A stretch of DNA of 64,000 nt from Acetobacteraceae bacterium. Lineage in GTDB: Bacteria; Pseudomonadota; Alphaproteobacteria; Acetobacterales; Acetobacteraceae. Positions within the stretch are counted from its first letter, which is position 1. Every line of letters begins with the position of its first letter. The notes under the pieces are model-generated. The model did not search any database. It saw only the letters and a list, made by a program, of their open reading frames with translations, and was not told where the DNA came from. Of this stretch, positions 20,393 to 29,748 are shown in pieces. The stretch lies in NCBI GenBank assembly GCA_004843165.1, contig CP039459.1:1-64000 (forward strand), written 5' to 3'. Position numbers and translations under genes: made by a program.

Positions 20393-20516
20393 AGGCAAAA
20401 TTCCTTTCTAGTTGTAGGGTATTAGGGCATTAACAGGCAATAGCATTATTTTATTCTGAATGTTTTGTAATGTCTTTTCTTCCAAAGCTAAGAAGCAAGA
20501 GGAGCTCTCATATCTT

Positions 20517-21320
20517 ATGACATCACACTTTCAAAATTTTAAGTTAAAGATTCAAGAAAGAACTTTTAAGCGTAAAGGAAGAAGTTTTGACTTGGGTAAA
20601 ATGAATGTAAAGCAACTTTGGGCAGGTTACCTCACTTATCCTACGATTTTGCTTTATTTCTCATTAATTGCAGCATCTGCAATTCTGATGATTCATTTTT
20701 ATACGAATTTAATTTCTGTTCTTGCGCCCATTGCGTTAGTTTCTTTTCTTTTTCCTACTATATGGTATGTCATTCATCGTTGGATTATGCATGGAAAATG
20801 GTTTTATCAGCACCATTTTACAGCAAAAATGTGGAAAAGAATTCATTGGGATCATCATCAAGATCCCCACTTGATGGAAGTTTTATTTGGTTCCCCTATC
20901 CACACCCTACCGTCAATTTTTTTGATCTGTACGCCGGTTGGTGCTTTGATTGGCGGCCTTTCTGGGGCTTTTGCTGCTATTGCAACAGGCTTATATTTAA
21001 CCTGTTTTTATGAATTTTTTCATTGTATTCAGCATCTTGGCTATAAGCCAAAAACAAAATGGGTTAATTATATTAAAAAATTACATGTTCTCCATCATTT
21101 TCATGATGAGGATGGTAATTATGGCATTACGAATTATCTCTGGGATCGTTTTTTCTCTACTTATTATGAATCTGCGACAGATCGTCCCCGAAGTCCAAAA
21201 GTCTTTAATTTGGGATATACATTAGAGGAAGCTAAGAAATATCCTTGGGTAATGGATTTGACCGGATCTCCTCCGCGCGATCGCCCTGATCCTGCACATC
21301 CTCGTCCTGCAACCGCTTGA
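20517..21320 (+). CDS. Sterol desaturase/fatty acid hydroxylase superfamily protein
   Basis: A membrane di-iron oxygenase family member of 267 residues with several hydrophobic segments. The histidine clusters HRWIMH, HWDHHQ, HCIQH and HVLHHFH provide the eight-His di-iron site. The location beside serine palmitoyltransferase genes suggests hydroxylation of a sphingolipid acyl chain or long-chain base; acetic acid bacteria are known for 2-hydroxy-acyl ceramides, but that link is inference. I start at the ATG at 20517, with AAGAGGAG 12 bp upstream; an ATG at 20460 would add 19 residues and lacks a ribosome site. Its stop is 8 bp before the next ATG. Confidence 0.8.
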   Translation: MTSHFQNFKLKIQERTFKRKGRSFDLGKMNVKQLWAGYLTYPTILLYFSLIAASAILMIHFYTNLISVLAPIALVSFLFPTIWYVIHRWIMHGKWFYQHHFTAKMWKRIHWDHHQDPHLMEVLFGSPIHTLPSIFLICTPVGALIGGLSGAFAAIATGLYLTCFYEFFHCIQHLGYKPKTKWVNYIKKLHVLHHFHDEDGNYGITNYLWDRFFSTYYESATDRPRSPKVFNLGYTLEEAKKYPWVMDLTGSPPRDRPDPAHPRPATA

Positions 21321-21328
21321 AGAAAAAA

Positions 21329-22096
21329 ATGGAAAGAATCCCTGTTTTAATTCTTTCTGGGTCTCGTTTGGGAGAGGAAGATATTCTTGCAAAAGCAGGA
21401 GGGGTGCCACATAAGGCTTTACTTCCTGTTGGGAATATCCCTATGGTTGAGCGTGTTTATCGTGCAATAAAGAATGCCGAAATCGACTCTAAGATTTTTG
21501 TTGCGTCTGAAGATGAGGAATGGATAAAAAAGTCTAACTTAAAAGATGTTACTTTTATTCCTTCTCGACCCAATCTTCCCGAGACCATTTTTACTTCCTT
21601 AGAAATTACGGGGTATCCTTGCCTAGTCGTTACCGCAGATCATGCTCTTTTAGAAGCTAAATGGTTGCATGAGTTTCTCTTCAAATCTAAAAATTTCTCA
21701 GCAGACCTTACCTGTGCGATTGTTTTAAAGGAAAGTGTAGAAAATATTCCTTTTAAAAGTGTTAGGACCTATATTTCACTATCAGACATACAGTTTTCAG
21801 GATGTAATCTTTTCCTTTTAAAGAACCCATCCTCAAAGAAAATTGTTACCTTATGGAAAGAAATTTACCATCTTCGAAAGTCACCATTGCGCATGGTACG
21901 TATTTTAGGTTTTACTTTTTTGTTGAGAGCTTTATTTAGAAGACTCAGTAGCAGTGCCCTTTTAGGACGAATTAAAGCATTAACGAATGCCTCTTTAGAA
22001 TTTGTTATTTTAGAGGATGGGCATGCAGCAATTGACGTGGATAAAATTGCAGACTGGGAACTTGTGGAGGCTTTAATTAAACTTAAAGAAAATTAA
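21329..22096 (+). CDS. MobA-like NTP transferase family protein
   Basis: A nucleotidyltransferase of the GT-A/MobA-like type, 255 residues. The N-terminus has LILSGSRLGEED and PHKALLPVGN, the nucleotide-binding loop plus conserved Lys, and a later VVTADHALL holds the metal Asp. The C-terminal half is alpha-helical and ends DVDKIADWELVEAL. Molybdopterin work is unlikely because no mo genes are near; the setting suggests activating or attaching a polar group during lipid modification. The substrate is unknown. The start is ATG 21329 by default; a TTG at 21317 overlapping the hydroxylase stop is possible. Confidence 0.7.
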   Translation: MERIPVLILSGSRLGEEDILAKAGGVPHKALLPVGNIPMVERVYRAIKNAEIDSKIFVASEDEEWIKKSNLKDVTFIPSRPNLPETIFTSLEITGYPCLVVTADHALLEAKWLHEFLFKSKNFSADLTCAIVLKESVENIPFKSVRTYISLSDIQFSGCNLFLLKNPSSKKIVTLWKEIYHLRKSPLRMVRILGFTFLLRALFRRLSSSALLGRIKALTNASLEFVILEDGHAAIDVDKIADWELVEALIKLKEN

Positions 22097-22103
22097 AATT
22101 TTT

Positions 22104-22781
22104 ATGTTTTCGTTAAAGAAAATTTTAGCTTTTTTCATATGTGTATTTTTCTTTTCTTCTGCACATGCCTCAGCCAGAAATGCAGAGCAAAAAGTTGTTG
22201 ATGATTCAACACAAGAAATTGATGTTCTCCTTTTCAATTTAAATAATCAATTCCCTTCCTTTATCAAAGAATTATCTCCTCTTAGGGGAATTATTTTTTG
22301 TCCCAAAACATCCGAATCCTCTACTCTGTTTAATAAATTTTCAAAAGGAAAATGTGTTTTGCTCAGTCGAGATTCTCAAGGGGGATGGTCTGCACCGGCT
22401 TTTTATAATTTATCGCAGGAAGACGGTTGGGAATTTTCGAAAGAAGAAGAAAATGAGTTTGTTTTCTTTATCATGACGCAGAAAGCATTGGAGGCATTTG
22501 TGGATAAGGATATTACCCTAAAGAAAAATAAAACACTTTCTATTATATCTCTCAAAGAAAATATTTTTACCCCAAGAGTACCAGACCTTTATGCTGCGAA
22601 ATTTTCTCGCCAATCATTTCAAAATATGTCTTTAAATATTAAATTTTCTTCTGACGATTTGGCAAATAAACAATATTATCATGCATCTGTAGAGCCCATA
22701 GATATTTTAATTTCAATGAAAGTAAATAATCTAAAGGCGGATAATTTACGTAGAAAACTTATGTATTCTTTTTCGGCATAA
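22104..22781 (+). CDS. Exported, divergent SYLF/Ysc84-like protein
   Basis: 225 residues beginning with a clear signal peptide (KKILAFFICVFFFSSAHASA, cleavage around 24). The mature part contains LRGIIFCPK, KGKCVLLSRD and WSAPAFYNL, which recall the SYLF (Ysc84) lipid-binding domain (a/g-V-L-I-F-P, G-V-L-L, W-S-A-P-A-F-Y). The usual glycine-rich middle is poorly kept, so the assignment is tentative. It follows the MobA-like gene by 7 bp in the same direction, suggesting a periplasmic lipid-binding part of the sphingolipid locus. Its last 23 bp overlap the 3' end of the convergent mltG. Confidence 0.5.
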   Translation: MFSLKKILAFFICVFFFSSAHASARNAEQKVVDDSTQEIDVLLFNLNNQFPSFIKELSPLRGIIFCPKTSESSTLFNKFSKGKCVLLSRDSQGGWSAPAFYNLSQEDGWEFSKEEENEFVFFIMTQKALEAFVDKDITLKKNKTLSIISLKENIFTPRVPDLYAAKFSRQSFQNMSLNIKFSSDDLANKQYYHASVEPIDILISMKVNNLKADNLRRKLMYSFSA

Positions 22782-23931
22782 TTTTCGTTTTATATCTAGG
22801 CTTTTGCTGTGATCGATGCCATTGCTGAATACGTTTTCTATGTTGCGCAAATGTCATTGAAAAGACATGCCCACCTTTTCCATTTGCAACAAAATATAAT
22901 GCCTCACCGCTATCTGGATGTGCTGCCGCTTGCAAAGAGGCTAAACCAGGAGAACAAATAGGTCCTGGCGGTAATCCTTTATTGCGGTAAGTATTGTAAG
23001 GACTTTCTATTTTTAAATGTTCGAAAGTAAGGCGCCGGTTAGGAACCTCTTCTCCCTTTAGGGTAAGAGCATAAAAGATTGTGGGATCTGTTTGAAGAGG
23101 CATGTTTTTTCTTAGGCGATTCAAAAAGACCCTTGCAATTTTGGATCTTTCTGAATCAAGAGAAGTTTCCTTTTCAATCAGAGATGCAAGGATTAAAAGG
23201 CTAAATGGATTATCAATTAACCCATTGAGTGATTTTGTATCACGTCCTTGCCATGCATTACTTAGGGCTCTTTCCTTGATTGTATGCATTCGGGATAAAA
23301 TATCATTTCTATCTGAATTCAAACTATAGGCATACGTATCTGGAAAAATATACCCTTCTTCAAAATTAACTTCTTTTCCTTCTAACCCGGGAGCATGGTT
23401 TAAGGTATCTCTTACTTGAAGGGCTGTTAATCCTTCTGGAATAGATAAAAAATGAACAACAGGCGGAGAAAATCTCAAAATATGTAGAATATCTTTGAAA
23501 GAGCTAGAAGGAGGAAAATAATATTCACCACTTCTTATCGGGCCCTGCCAATAAGTAATTTTTGAAAAAAGATTAAAAAAAGCCCTCCATTCAGGTGACT
23601 GTGGAAGAATTTTTCCCTTCTGTAAAATAGACCCTAATCGTGGACGACTAGAAATAGGAATATTTTGATTTCCACCAATACAAGGTAAAGGTTCCGAGTA
23701 AAAATGAATTAAATTCTTGACCGTCTTAGTGGTTAAAAAACTCCAAGAAGTTGCCGCAATAAAGAAAATAAGAGAAAGGCGATGATAATTTTTTATCTTT
23801 TGATAAAAACATGTCTTTTGAAGATATTTATATATGAAAATAACTCCTCTAAAGATCTTATCAAAAAGAAAATAAAAAATTTTCTTAAAAATTCCGCCAA
23901 GATAACGAAAAAAGGCAACGAATAATTCCAT
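22759..23931 (-). CDS. mltG: Endolytic murein transglycosylase MltG
   Basis: MltG cleaves nascent glycan strands at the inner membrane and so ends peptidoglycan chains. One hydrophobic segment (about 52-70) is followed by a LysM-like region, including IPEGLTALQVRDTL, and the YceG core with EEGYIFPDTYAY and the catalytic Glu in SLIEKETS. The conserved LQTDPTIFYAL, NTYRNKGLPPGPI and LYFVANGKGGHVFS segments are present. Length 390 includes about 50 basic, hydrophobic residues ahead of the membrane span, longer than usual, so the true start could be internal. It sits 39 bp after fabF, continuing the fatty-acid operon, a common alphaproteobacterial order. Confidence 0.92.
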   Translation of the reverse strand: MELFVAFFRYLGGIFKKIFYFLFDKIFRGVIFIYKYLQKTCFYQKIKNYHRLSLIFFIAATSWSFLTTKTVKNLIHFYSEPLPCIGGNQNIPISSRPRLGSILQKGKILPQSPEWRAFFNLFSKITYWQGPIRSGEYYFPPSSSFKDILHILRFSPPVVHFLSIPEGLTALQVRDTLNHAPGLEGKEVNFEEGYIFPDTYAYSLNSDRNDILSRMHTIKERALSNAWQGRDTKSLNGLIDNPFSLLILASLIEKETSLDSERSKIARVFLNRLRKNMPLQTDPTIFYALTLKGEEVPNRRLTFEHLKIESPYNTYRNKGLPPGPICSPGLASLQAAAHPDSGEALYFVANGKGGHVFSMTFAQHRKRIQQWHRSQQKPRYKTKIMPKKNT

Positions 23932-23970
23932 GCCTTTTTCCCCTATTTCCTATTCAAATAAGCCCAATGT

Positions 23971-25251
23971 TTAAACTTTCTTTAGGAGAAGAGAGGCATT
24001 TGTCCCCCCAAACCCAAAGCTATTCGACAAGGCAACATTAATTTTTCTATCTTGTGCAGTATGTGCAACACGATCAATGAGTGTTTCAGAACTTGGATTA
24101 TCAAGATTCAATGTTGGCGGTGCAACATTATTGTTCATTGCTTGTAAACAGAAAATGGTTTCCACAGCCCCAGCAGCACCTAAAAGGTGGCCAATCGCTG
24201 ATTTTGTTGAAGACATTGCAAGATTGCGTCCGTGATCACCAAAAATTCTTTCAACAGCACTAAGTTCTAAGTCATCAGCCATTGTTGAAGTTCCGTGAGC
24301 ATTGACGTAATCAACTTCATCAGCGTTCATACGCGCATCTTTTAAAGTCGCTTTCATGGCTCTAAATGCCCCGTCGTGCCCTTCAGAAGGCGCTGTAATA
24401 TGATAGGCATCTCCGGATAAACCATATCCGACAAGCTCACCGTAAATTTTTGCACCACGGCGTTTGGCATGTTCATATTCTTCAAGAACAACCATACCTG
24501 CGCCCTCACCCATGACAAAACCATCACGGTCTTTGTCCCACGGACGAGAAGCTTTTGTTGGTGTATCATTAAAATGCGTCGAAAGCGCTCTCGATGCATT
24601 AAATCCAGCGACACCAATGGAGCAAACAGCCGCCTCAGCACCACCTGCAACCATAACATCTGCATCACCGTGCTGAATAAGACGAGAAGCGTCTCCAATA
24701 GCATGCAAACCTGTCGCACATGCGGTGACAACAGCATGATTAGGGCCCTTAAATCCATATCTAATAGAAAGATGGCCTGCAATCAGGTTAATTAAAGCTG
24801 ATGGGATAAAGAAAGGAGAGACACGCTTTTTGCCGGAATTAATCAGGAGAGAAGCATTGTAAATGTTTTGAAGTCCTCCGATACCAGAACCAATCAAAAC
24901 ACCGGTAGAACAGAGATCCTCTTCATCCGTAGGCTTCCATCCTGAATCTTCCACAGCCTGCACTGCGGCAACAAGACCTAGATGAATAAAACGATCCATC
25001 TTTTTTTGATCTTTTGGAGGAATCCAATCATCTAGGTTCAGCTTACCTTCGGATGTTGCACCTTCCGGAACTTCTCCTGCCACCTGTGCTGGGTAAAGCG
25101 TTCGGTCAAAGTGAGTAATAGGACCAATCCCGGATTTTCCTGAAACAAGATAATCCCAAGTTTTCTGGGCGCCTACCGCAAGAGGACTCACCATGCCAAT
25201 ACCGGTGATCACAACGCGTTTTCTATGTGGATTTGAAGAGCTCATGTCCAT
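23971..25251 (-). CDS. fabF: 3-oxoacyl-ACP synthase II
   Basis: FabF elongates acyl-ACP by condensing it with malonyl-ACP. The Cys-His-His triad is visible: TACATGLHA, NAHGTSTMADD and SAIGHLLGAAG. The C-terminus has SNSFGFGGTNAS. At 426 residues it is slightly longer than E. coli FabF (413) by an N-terminal stretch. ATG 25251 and a second Met two codons later are both possible starts. A hairpin with a T-tract separates it from acpP, consistent with reduced read-through from the abundant acpP message. Confidence 0.96.
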   Translation of the reverse strand: MDMSSSNPHRKRVVITGIGMVSPLAVGAQKTWDYLVSGKSGIGPITHFDRTLYPAQVAGEVPEGATSEGKLNLDDWIPPKDQKKMDRFIHLGLVAAVQAVEDSGWKPTDEEDLCSTGVLIGSGIGGLQNIYNASLLINSGKKRVSPFFIPSALINLIAGHLSIRYGFKGPNHAVVTACATGLHAIGDASRLIQHGDADVMVAGGAEAAVCSIGVAGFNASRALSTHFNDTPTKASRPWDKDRDGFVMGEGAGMVVLEEYEHAKRRGAKIYGELVGYGLSGDAYHITAPSEGHDGAFRAMKATLKDARMNADEVDYVNAHGTSTMADDLELSAVERIFGDHGRNLAMSSTKSAIGHLLGAAGAVETIFCLQAMNNNVAPPTLNLDNPSSETLIDRVAHTAQDRKINVALSNSFGFGGTNASLLLKKV

Positions 25252-25261
25252 CCATTTTAAG

Positions 25262-25297
25262 TAAAAAATGCGGCGCCTTTTTTATTGATAGCGCCGC
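25262..25297 (-). terminator. Hairpin/attenuator between acpP and fabF
   Basis: On the minus strand GCGGCGC (25291-25297) pairs with GCGCCGC (25270-25276) around a 14-nt loop and is followed by ATTTTTTAC. It lies just past the acpP stop. As fabF and mltG continue in the same direction, this is probably a leaky terminator that lets acpP be made in excess. Confidence 0.75.
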
Positions 25298-25311
25298 TAG
25301 AATTAAACTGT

Positions 25312-25554
25312 TCAGTCTTCTTTCTGATTTTCGATATAATGAATAGCATCAGAAACCGTTGAAATTTTTTCAGCAGCATCTTCAGGAATCTCAACAGAGA
25401 AAGCTTCTTCGAAAGCCATAACCAATTCAACTGTATCCAAGCTATCTGCACCTAGATCATCGATAAAAGAAGCGTCTGGTGTTACTTTGCTTTCATCAAC
25501 ACCCAAATGCTCAACAACGATTTTTTTCACTTTATCAGCGATTGCATCACTCAT
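25312..25554 (-). CDS. acpP: Acyl carrier protein (housekeeping)
   Basis: An 80-residue acidic ACP carrying growing fatty acyl chains on phosphopantetheine attached to the Ser in [13 protein letters not shown]. It begins [12 protein letters not shown]; the preceding in-frame codons are ignored because AAGGA sits eight bases before this ATG. Its place between fabG and fabF is the standard order. It clearly differs from the specialised ACP at 17 kb. Confidence 0.97.
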   Translation of the reverse strand: MSDAIADKVKKIVVEHLGVDESKVTPDASFIDDLGADSLDTVELVMAFEEAFSVEIPEDAAEKISTVSDAIHYIENQKED

Positions 25555-25687
25555 CTTTTTTTCCTTCTTTATCCTAATATCAAAAAATTCCAATTAAAGA
25601 GATCTTCTAGACGAAGAAAATCTGATTAATTCAACAGTTAGGACATAATAGAATGCTCTAACACGAATTTCTTACTTACTCAAAATA

Positions 25688-26437
25688 TTATATCATGGCC
25701 ATCCCACCGTTAACATGAAATGTTACACCGGTGATCCAACTTGCTTCCTCTGACGCTAAAAAGACAACAGAAGACGCAACATCCTTAGGGGTTCCTAAAC
25801 GTTTAAGCGGAATTGAATCTATTAAACGTTTTTTAACGGCTTCTGGAAGGTTTTCCGTCATGGAAGTATCAATAAAGCCGGGAGCAACCACATTCACTGT
25901 AATGCCGCGAGAAGCGACCTCAAGCGCAAGTGCTTTACTCATACCAATCATCCCAGCCTTAGCGGCAGCATAATTAGCTTGGCCCGGATTTCCCGTAGCA
26001 CCAACAATAGATGATATAGAAATAATTCTTCCACTACGGCGCTTTACCATCCCCTTCAGAACAGTACGAGATAGACGGAAAGGACTTTCTAAGTCAACCT
26101 TTAGAACATCATCCCACTCTTGATCCTTCATCCGAATCGCAAGATTATCTCTTGTTAGACCGGCATTGTTAACCAAAATATCAATACCGCCCCCCATGAG
26201 TTCTTCGGACTTAGCAACTAATTTTTCAATTTCATCTGAATTTGAAAGGTCAGCTGGGGCAACAAAAACCCTGTCATTCCCCAACGAAGCTGCTAATTCC
26301 TCTAAGGCATCTTTTTTACGGCCACTCACCGTAACCCATGCACCTTGTTGATGAAGTGCACGAGCAATTTCAGCCCCAATGCCACCAGAGGCACCTGTAA
26401 CAAGGGCTTTTTTTCCTGAAAGAGAACAAAAATCCAT
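25688..26437 (-). CDS. fabG: 3-oxoacyl-ACP reductase
   Basis: An NADPH-dependent short-chain dehydrogenase reducing 3-oxoacyl-ACP. The cofactor loop TGASGGIGAEIA is near residue 15, NNAG near 90, the catalytic Ser in ISISSIVG and the Tyr-Lys pair in YAAAKAGMIG. The ending VTFHVNGGMAMI is typical FabG. 249 residues. It is 5 bp after fabD and 133 bp ahead of acpP; the operon context makes FabG much more likely than other dehydrogenases. Confidence 0.95.
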   Translation of the reverse strand: MDFCSLSGKKALVTGASGGIGAEIARALHQQGAWVTVSGRKKDALEELAASLGNDRVFVAPADLSNSDEIEKLVAKSEELMGGGIDILVNNAGLTRDNLAIRMKDQEWDDVLKVDLESPFRLSRTVLKGMVKRRSGRIISISSIVGATGNPGQANYAAAKAGMIGMSKALALEVASRGITVNVVAPGFIDTSMTENLPEAVKKRLIDSIPLKRLGTPKDVASSVVFLASEEASWITGVTFHVNGGMAMI

Positions 26438-26442
26438 ATTTT

Positions 26443-27411
26443 TTAAACTTTTTCTGTTGGGTTGAAAATACGTTCCAGCATTGCTTCAATTTCCTGCATA
26501 GTGCAGGCTTTATCATTTTGCAGACTGGAATCAATTCTTTTTGCAAGGCCTGTTAACGTTTTTCCTGCCCCTAGTTCATGATGATGTGTAATGCCATCTT
26601 TCACAAAAGATTCAATGGTTTCACGCCATCTAACAGAGCCTGTAATTTGACGCGTCAATAAATCAGGAACTTTTGCGATATCATGTTCAGGCTGAGCCGT
26701 AATATTGGCCCACACGGGTGACATATGCCCTTCCCAAGTAAGCTGAGAGAAGGCTTCTGACATTTTCTCAGCAGCAGGGTGCATTAAAGAAGAATGAAAA
26801 GGTGCAGAGACAGCCAATAAAACTGTTTTTTTGGCTCCTTTTTCTTTCCCCAAAATTAAGGATTTCTCAATTGGAAGAAGATCACCAGACAAGACAATCT
26901 GCCCACCGCCATTATCATTCGCAATTTCAATCCTGCCGAATGTCTTTAGCGTATCACACATTTCTAATGCCTGCTCATGAGAAATGCCTAATATCGCAGC
27001 CATCCCCCCTTTTCCCGAAGGAACAGCAGACTGCATAGCCTCTCCGCGCAAGCGTAAAAGATGCGCTCCCTCTGAAATGCTTAAAGCACCTGCAGCGGCT
27101 AATGCGGCGTATTCTCCTAAAGAATGACCCGCAAGCGCACTTGCTTTTTCAGAGATGGAAAATCCCCCTTCCTTCTCCAAAACGCGTAAAACAGCCATAG
27201 AAACAGCAAAAAGTGCCGGTTGCGTATTGCTTGTTTTTGTTAAATCTTCCTGACTGCCTTCAAAAATAAGATCACTTAATCTTTCTTTGAGCGCATCATT
27301 CACTTCTTCAAAAACTTCACGAGCTACTGAACTTTCTTCAAATAGCTCTTTCCCCATCCCTGTGAACTGACTCCCCTGTCCAGGAAAAACAAAAGCATGC
27401 TTAAATTCCAT
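26443..27411 (-). CDS. fabD: Malonyl-CoA:ACP transacylase
   Basis: FabD moves malonyl from CoA to ACP, supplying the elongation cycle. Motifs are FPGQGSQFTGMG at the N-terminus, the nucleophilic Ser in GHSLGEYAAL (about 93), QSAVPSGKGGMAAILG, the His in VSAPFHSSLM and a C-terminal ELGAGKTLTGL. 322 residues, slightly longer than E. coli (309). It is the first gene of the fabD-fabG-acpP-fabF-mltG run; AAGGATCC lies just upstream of the ATG. Confidence 0.95.
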   Translation of the reverse strand: MEFKHAFVFPGQGSQFTGMGKELFEESSVAREVFEEVNDALKERLSDLIFEGSQEDLTKTSNTQPALFAVSMAVLRVLEKEGGFSISEKASALAGHSLGEYAALAAAGALSISEGAHLLRLRGEAMQSAVPSGKGGMAAILGISHEQALEMCDTLKTFGRIEIANDNGGGQIVLSGDLLPIEKSLILGKEKGAKKTVLLAVSAPFHSSLMHPAAEKMSEAFSQLTWEGHMSPVWANITAQPEHDIAKVPDLLTRQITGSVRWRETIESFVKDGITHHHELGAGKTLTGLAKRIDSSLQNDKACTMQEIEAMLERIFNPTEKV

Positions 27412-27569
27412 TGAGGATCCTTTTTAAAAAATAAATCAAACAAAAATCACAAATATTATGATTGTTTGTCTTCCCCTTAAATAAAACACTATTTCATAAA
27501 ATCTTATAGCATTGATAAGAGCAAATGCCGTGTAAAAAAAGGGGACATTTCGTATATATTACTTTAGCC

Positions 27570-27611
27570 CCTATCCCACAAAATAAAATTTATATTATTT
27601 TGCATGATAGG
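27570..27611. repeat. Inverted repeat in the fabD upstream gap
   Basis: The 252-bp gap 27412-27663 has no gene. It contains a two-part dyad: CAAAATAA (27579-27586) with TTATTTTG (27595-27602), enclosed by CCTATC (27570-27575) and GATAGG (27606-27611). It could be the end of the M13 peptidase transcript or an element in the fabD promoter region. No T-tract follows on either strand. Confidence 0.4.
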
Positions 27612-27663
27612 ATGAAAATCTTCAAGATTCCTAAAAATTTCTAACCTCTTATTTTCCCCAACC

Positions 27664-29748
27664 TTACCAGATCACAACACGATCTTTTTCTGGAATGAAA
27701 AGTTCTTGTTCTGGTGTCACATGAAAATCTGAGTACCATTGTGAAATATTGTGACATGGAACATTAACTCTCGCCAATGGCGCGGAATGTTCATTACTAA
27801 GCGTTAATGCCCGCAGAGCATCAGGACGTATTTTTTCACGCCAAACCTGCGACCAACCAAGGAAAACACGCTGTGTCCCAGACCAGCCATCTAACCTTTT
27901 ATCTAATGAAATTCCCTTAAGTTGAGCATCCTTTTTATAGGCTTCTAATGCTAAGGTTAAGCCACCTAAATCCGCAATATTTTCGCCTAATGTCATTTTT
28001 CCATTAATATGCAATCCAGGTAAGACCTCTATCTGTGAATATTGAGAGGCTAATCTATCTGCTTGTTTTTGGAAGGCTGAGGCAGATTTTTCTGTCCACC
28101 AGTCAGAAAGCCTTCCAGAAAAGTCGTAATGACGTCCCTGATCGTCAAAACCGTGCGTCATTTCATGCCCGATCACGCCGCCTATAGCGCCATAATTAAT
28201 AGCTATATCTGCTTTGGCATTGAAAAAAGGTGGTTGCAGGATTGCCGCAGGAAAAACAATCTCATTCATTGTGGGATTGTTATAAGCATTCACCATCTGG
28301 GGAAACATATCCCATTCATCACGATCAACATTTTTATCAAGTTTCGCAAGCTGGTATGCCCATTCGAAAGCGATAGCACGCTCAGCATTTCCGTAGAGGT
28401 CACCTTTCTGAATTTGTAAATGGTCATAAGCTCGCCATTTATTCGGATAACCAACCTGAACTTCAAAATGTTCTAATTTTTTAAGTGCAGCTTCTTTTGT
28501 TGTCTTATCCATCCAAAGATTCTGCTCTAAACGTGTCTGAAATGTTTTTTTCAATGCTTGAATAATATCTGTAATTTTTTCTTTAGAATCCGCAGGAAAA
28601 TATGCTTTGACATAGAGACGCCCCAAAACCCATCCCATAGCGTCATTTGAAGCATGAATACCTAATTTCCAGCGATCTGGTCTTTTTTTGACGCCTGCCA
28701 AAACCTGTTGATTAAATTTAAATTCAGCATTTGCATATGCACTGGATAAATAAGGACTTGCCCTATCAAAACTTCTGAAAGCTACCCAAGCCTGTAAAAG
28801 ATCTGCCGGTGTTTTGGCTAAAATTTTAGCCATAGAGGCAATTGCAGCAGGCTCGCGTACGTTAATAAGTGCTTTATTTCCTTCAGGGTCGTCGATATTT
28901 GCAGCTTTAAAATAAGCTTTCCAGTCAAAAGAAGGTGCAATTTCCTCTAACTGATGCATCGTCATAGGATTAAAAGTTTTTACAGCATCTCTGGTCTGCT
29001 CCCTCGGAAGCTGTACCTGTGCAATTTCTGTTTCTAACGCAACAATTTTTTTTGCGTAATCTTGTGGATTTTTCCATTGCAAAAAAGAAAGCATCTGTGT
29101 CGCATATTGCTGATAAGCTCTTTTTTTTGCTTCTAATGCGGGGTCTGTATAATAACTCGCATCGGGAAGTCCTAATCCGCCAGAAATACCGACTGACATC
29201 CCTTGATCTAAAACAAGCATATATTTGCTTGGATCTTCTTGATTTTGCTCAATCCCTAAAACAAAAGGTGCATAATTAAATCCTTCATTTCCCTTTCCGA
29301 AAAAAGTTGCAAATTCGTGAGGTTGAGAAAGTTTTTGAATTTCCTTTTTTTTCAAAAGAAAAGGTTTTACGCCTAGTTTTTCAATCGCTGCCTCATCCAA
29401 AAAGGATTCGTAGAAGATACGAAGTTTCTGCGCATCAGAATCATTCTTTAATGATTTGTGAGACAAGTTTTCTAATATTTTTTTCTGACGACTCAGCGTA
29501 AGTTCTTGTAAAATATTAAAAGGCCCGTAGGCACTTCTATCCGAAGGAATCATTAAAGATTTTAGATAGGCTCCATTCGTATATTCAAAAAAATTATCTC
29601 CAGGAAAAACAGAATCATTCATCCCTTGCGCATCCCACCCCCACTCTGCTGTGGATGCCATACATGCCGTTGAAACCGTAAAAGTTCCTAAAAGTGTAAC
29701 GAGCAAGCGACAACGAAAAAAAGAAGAGAAGTAGGAAGAATGGGACAT
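27664..29748 (-). CDS. M13-family zinc metallopeptidase (neprilysin/PepO type), exported
   Basis: A 694-residue peptidase of the gluzincin M13 family, which cuts short peptides. The zinc site HEMTH lies in [15 protein letters not shown] and the third ligand in [24 protein letters not shown] is the substrate-binding NAYY-like segment. The N-terminus carries basic residues, a hydrophobic stretch and an AxA-like site, so it is probably periplasmic; a Cys in STACMAS might instead make it a lipoprotein. It is complete and monocistronic. It is divergent from bioB with 112 bp between the starts. Confidence 0.93.
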   Translation of the reverse strand: MSHSSYFSSFFRCRLLVTLLGTFTVSTACMASTAEWGWDAQGMNDSVFPGDNFFEYTNGAYLKSLMIPSDRSAYGPFNILQELTLSRQKKILENLSHKSLKNDSDAQKLRIFYESFLDEAAIEKLGVKPFLLKKKEIQKLSQPHEFATFFGKGNEGFNYAPFVLGIEQNQEDPSKYMLVLDQGMSVGISGGLGLPDASYYTDPALEAKKRAYQQYATQMLSFLQWKNPQDYAKKIVALETEIAQVQLPREQTRDAVKTFNPMTMHQLEEIAPSFDWKAYFKAANIDDPEGNKALINVREPAAIASMAKILAKTPADLLQAWVAFRSFDRASPYLSSAYANAEFKFNQQVLAGVKKRPDRWKLGIHASNDAMGWVLGRLYVKAYFPADSKEKITDIIQALKKTFQTRLEQNLWMDKTTKEAALKKLEHFEVQVGYPNKWRAYDHLQIQKGDLYGNAERAIAFEWAYQLAKLDKNVDRDEWDMFPQMVNAYNNPTMNEIVFPAAILQPPFFNAKADIAINYGAIGGVIGHEMTHGFDDQGRHYDFSGRLSDWWTEKSASAFQKQADRLASQYSQIEVLPGLHINGKMTLGENIADLGGLTLALEAYKKDAQLKGISLDKRLDGWSGTQRVFLGWSQVWREKIRPDALRALTLSNEHSAPLARVNVPCHNISQWYSDFHVTPEQELFIPEKDRVVIW

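Noticed and set aside
24354-24795. Several long frames overlapping fabF on both strands
   Set aside because: fabF has its complete Cys-His-His triad here; the other frames lack any recognisable domain.
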